Of a stretch of DNA of 5,591 nt, positions 5,280 through 5,591 are shown piece after piece (positions within the stretch are counted from its first letter, which is position 1; each line of letters opens with the position of its first letter). The notes below the pieces were generated by a model. It was not told the origin of the DNA and did not search any database. It saw only the letters and a program-made list of their open reading frames with translations. The stretch comes from Thermoplasmata archaeon (GTDB lineage: Archaea > Thermoplasmatota > Thermoplasmata > Thermoplasmatales > Thermoplasmataceae): positions 1-5,591 of the forward strand of contig JAJZKS010000134.1 in assembly GCA_021850835.1 (NCBI GenBank). The letters are read 5' to 3'. A program made the translations under genes and the position numbers.

Positions 5280-5591
5280 ATGGTGGAACAACAGGAAGAA
5301 TTGGAAAAGCAGGAAGAGAATGCAAGATCAGAATCCTCTGGGAAACCACAGGAGGAGAGCATCAAGATCTCCAGGGAGGATTTCGTTAGAGCCCAGAAAG
5401 AGCATGAGGATTCTGAAGAAGAGGAAAGCCCCGAAGATGAGGGCGAAACCACTTTGTCAAGCGGAAATCCTTCACCTGGCGGCAATGGGCCAGGGAAGCC
5501 TTCCGATGGTGAACCCCCAAAGAAGAGGGGCAAGGGAAGGCCCAAAAGGAAGGTTGACGTCAAGCTCAAGATCCCTGAACTGGAGAAAGAG
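5280..5591 (+). CDS. Third gene of MoxR-VWA operon: acidic N-terminus, AT-hook-like motif, coiled coil (3' end outside window)
   Basis: The first 104 residues are present and the frame is open at the window edge. Residues 1-60 are very acidic (EEEESPEDEGE at 46-56) and 60-80 are Gly/Pro/Ser-rich, so this part is probably disordered. A basic patch KKRGKGRPKRK at 81-91 contains a GRP core like an AT-hook and could contact DNA or RNA, or an acidic partner. KVDVKLKIPELEKE follows. Because 5514-5591 is repeated inverted at 2807-2884, the missing remainder is very likely the sequence encoded on the - strand down to 2021, giving a protein of about 365 residues (80 plus 285). I do not recognise a named family. 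Its two-base spacing to the VWA gene and the shared GGTG signal point to a working partner or substrate of the MoxR-VWA pair. Confidence 0.8.
   Translation, partial: MVEQQEELEKQEENARSESSGKPQEESIKISREDFVRAQKEHEDSEEEESPEDEGETTLSSGNPSPGGNGPGKPSDGEPPKKRGKGRPKRKVDVKLKIPELEKE
5514..5591 (+). repeat. Right arm of long inverted repeat (continues past window)
   Basis: This is the reverse complement of 2807-2884 with one mismatch at 5518. The arm is cut by the window edge, so its true length is unknown. It codes for the end of the Pro/Gly linker and the basic GRP segment in the intact copy of the gene. The interior between the arms is 2885-5513. Confidence 0.95.

Noticed and set aside
3621..5569. Several - strand open frames of 60-150 codons opposite the MoxR, VWA and third genes
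   Set aside because: They are shadows of strongly supported + strand genes, with no domain, no ribosome-binding motif and skewed composition.

Overview
The window looks archaeal. Two internal starts are preceded by a GGTG ribosome-binding core, arginine is written mostly as AGG/AGA, and the genes are tightly packed with intergenic gaps of 2-21 bases. Thermoplasmatales or a related euryarchaeal lineage is my best guess, but no marker gene fixes it. No rRNA, tRNA, CRISPR array or recognisable insertion sequence is visible.

Left part (1-1910, + strand, more AT-rich): two closely spaced genes. The first encodes a DUF4338 protein of the DruA-like kind, recognised from its LGAVPPYSKLLGGKLVA block. 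Its family homology runs upstream of the only usable start into an in-frame TGA, so the 5' end may be broken. The second encodes an unrecognised 362-residue protein with two C-terminal membrane segments. Together they are a candidate, unproven, defence-type pair.

Middle (1911-2884): a short convergent intergenic region with a 14-bp tandem repeat and a small hairpin, then, on the - strand, the body of a charged helical/coiled-coil protein gene that has lost its own 5' end.

Right part (2881-5591, + strand, more GC-rich): an operon of a RavA/MoxR-type AAA+ ATPase, a VWA-domain protein with an intact MIDAS motif (ViaA-like partner), and the start of a third gene. The third gene has an acidic, disordered N-terminus, then a basic AT-hook-like GRP motif, and runs off the window.

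The main finding is a junction at about 2880-2884. The - strand gene body on the left is the same gene as the third operon gene on the right: 2807-2884 is the reverse complement of 5514-5591 with a single mismatch. The repeat stops exactly where the MoxR Walker A motif begins, so the MoxR gene has no start and lacks everything upstream of its P-loop. The simplest reading is an inverted junction, either a real inverted duplication or inversion or an amplification/assembly chimera. It would have joined the region that normally follows the operon, in reverse, to the interior of the MoxR gene. The likely unrearranged order is moxR - vwa - coiled-coil gene, then the membrane-protein gene and the DUF4338 gene convergent to it. 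The third protein can be reconstructed across the two copies as about 365 residues.
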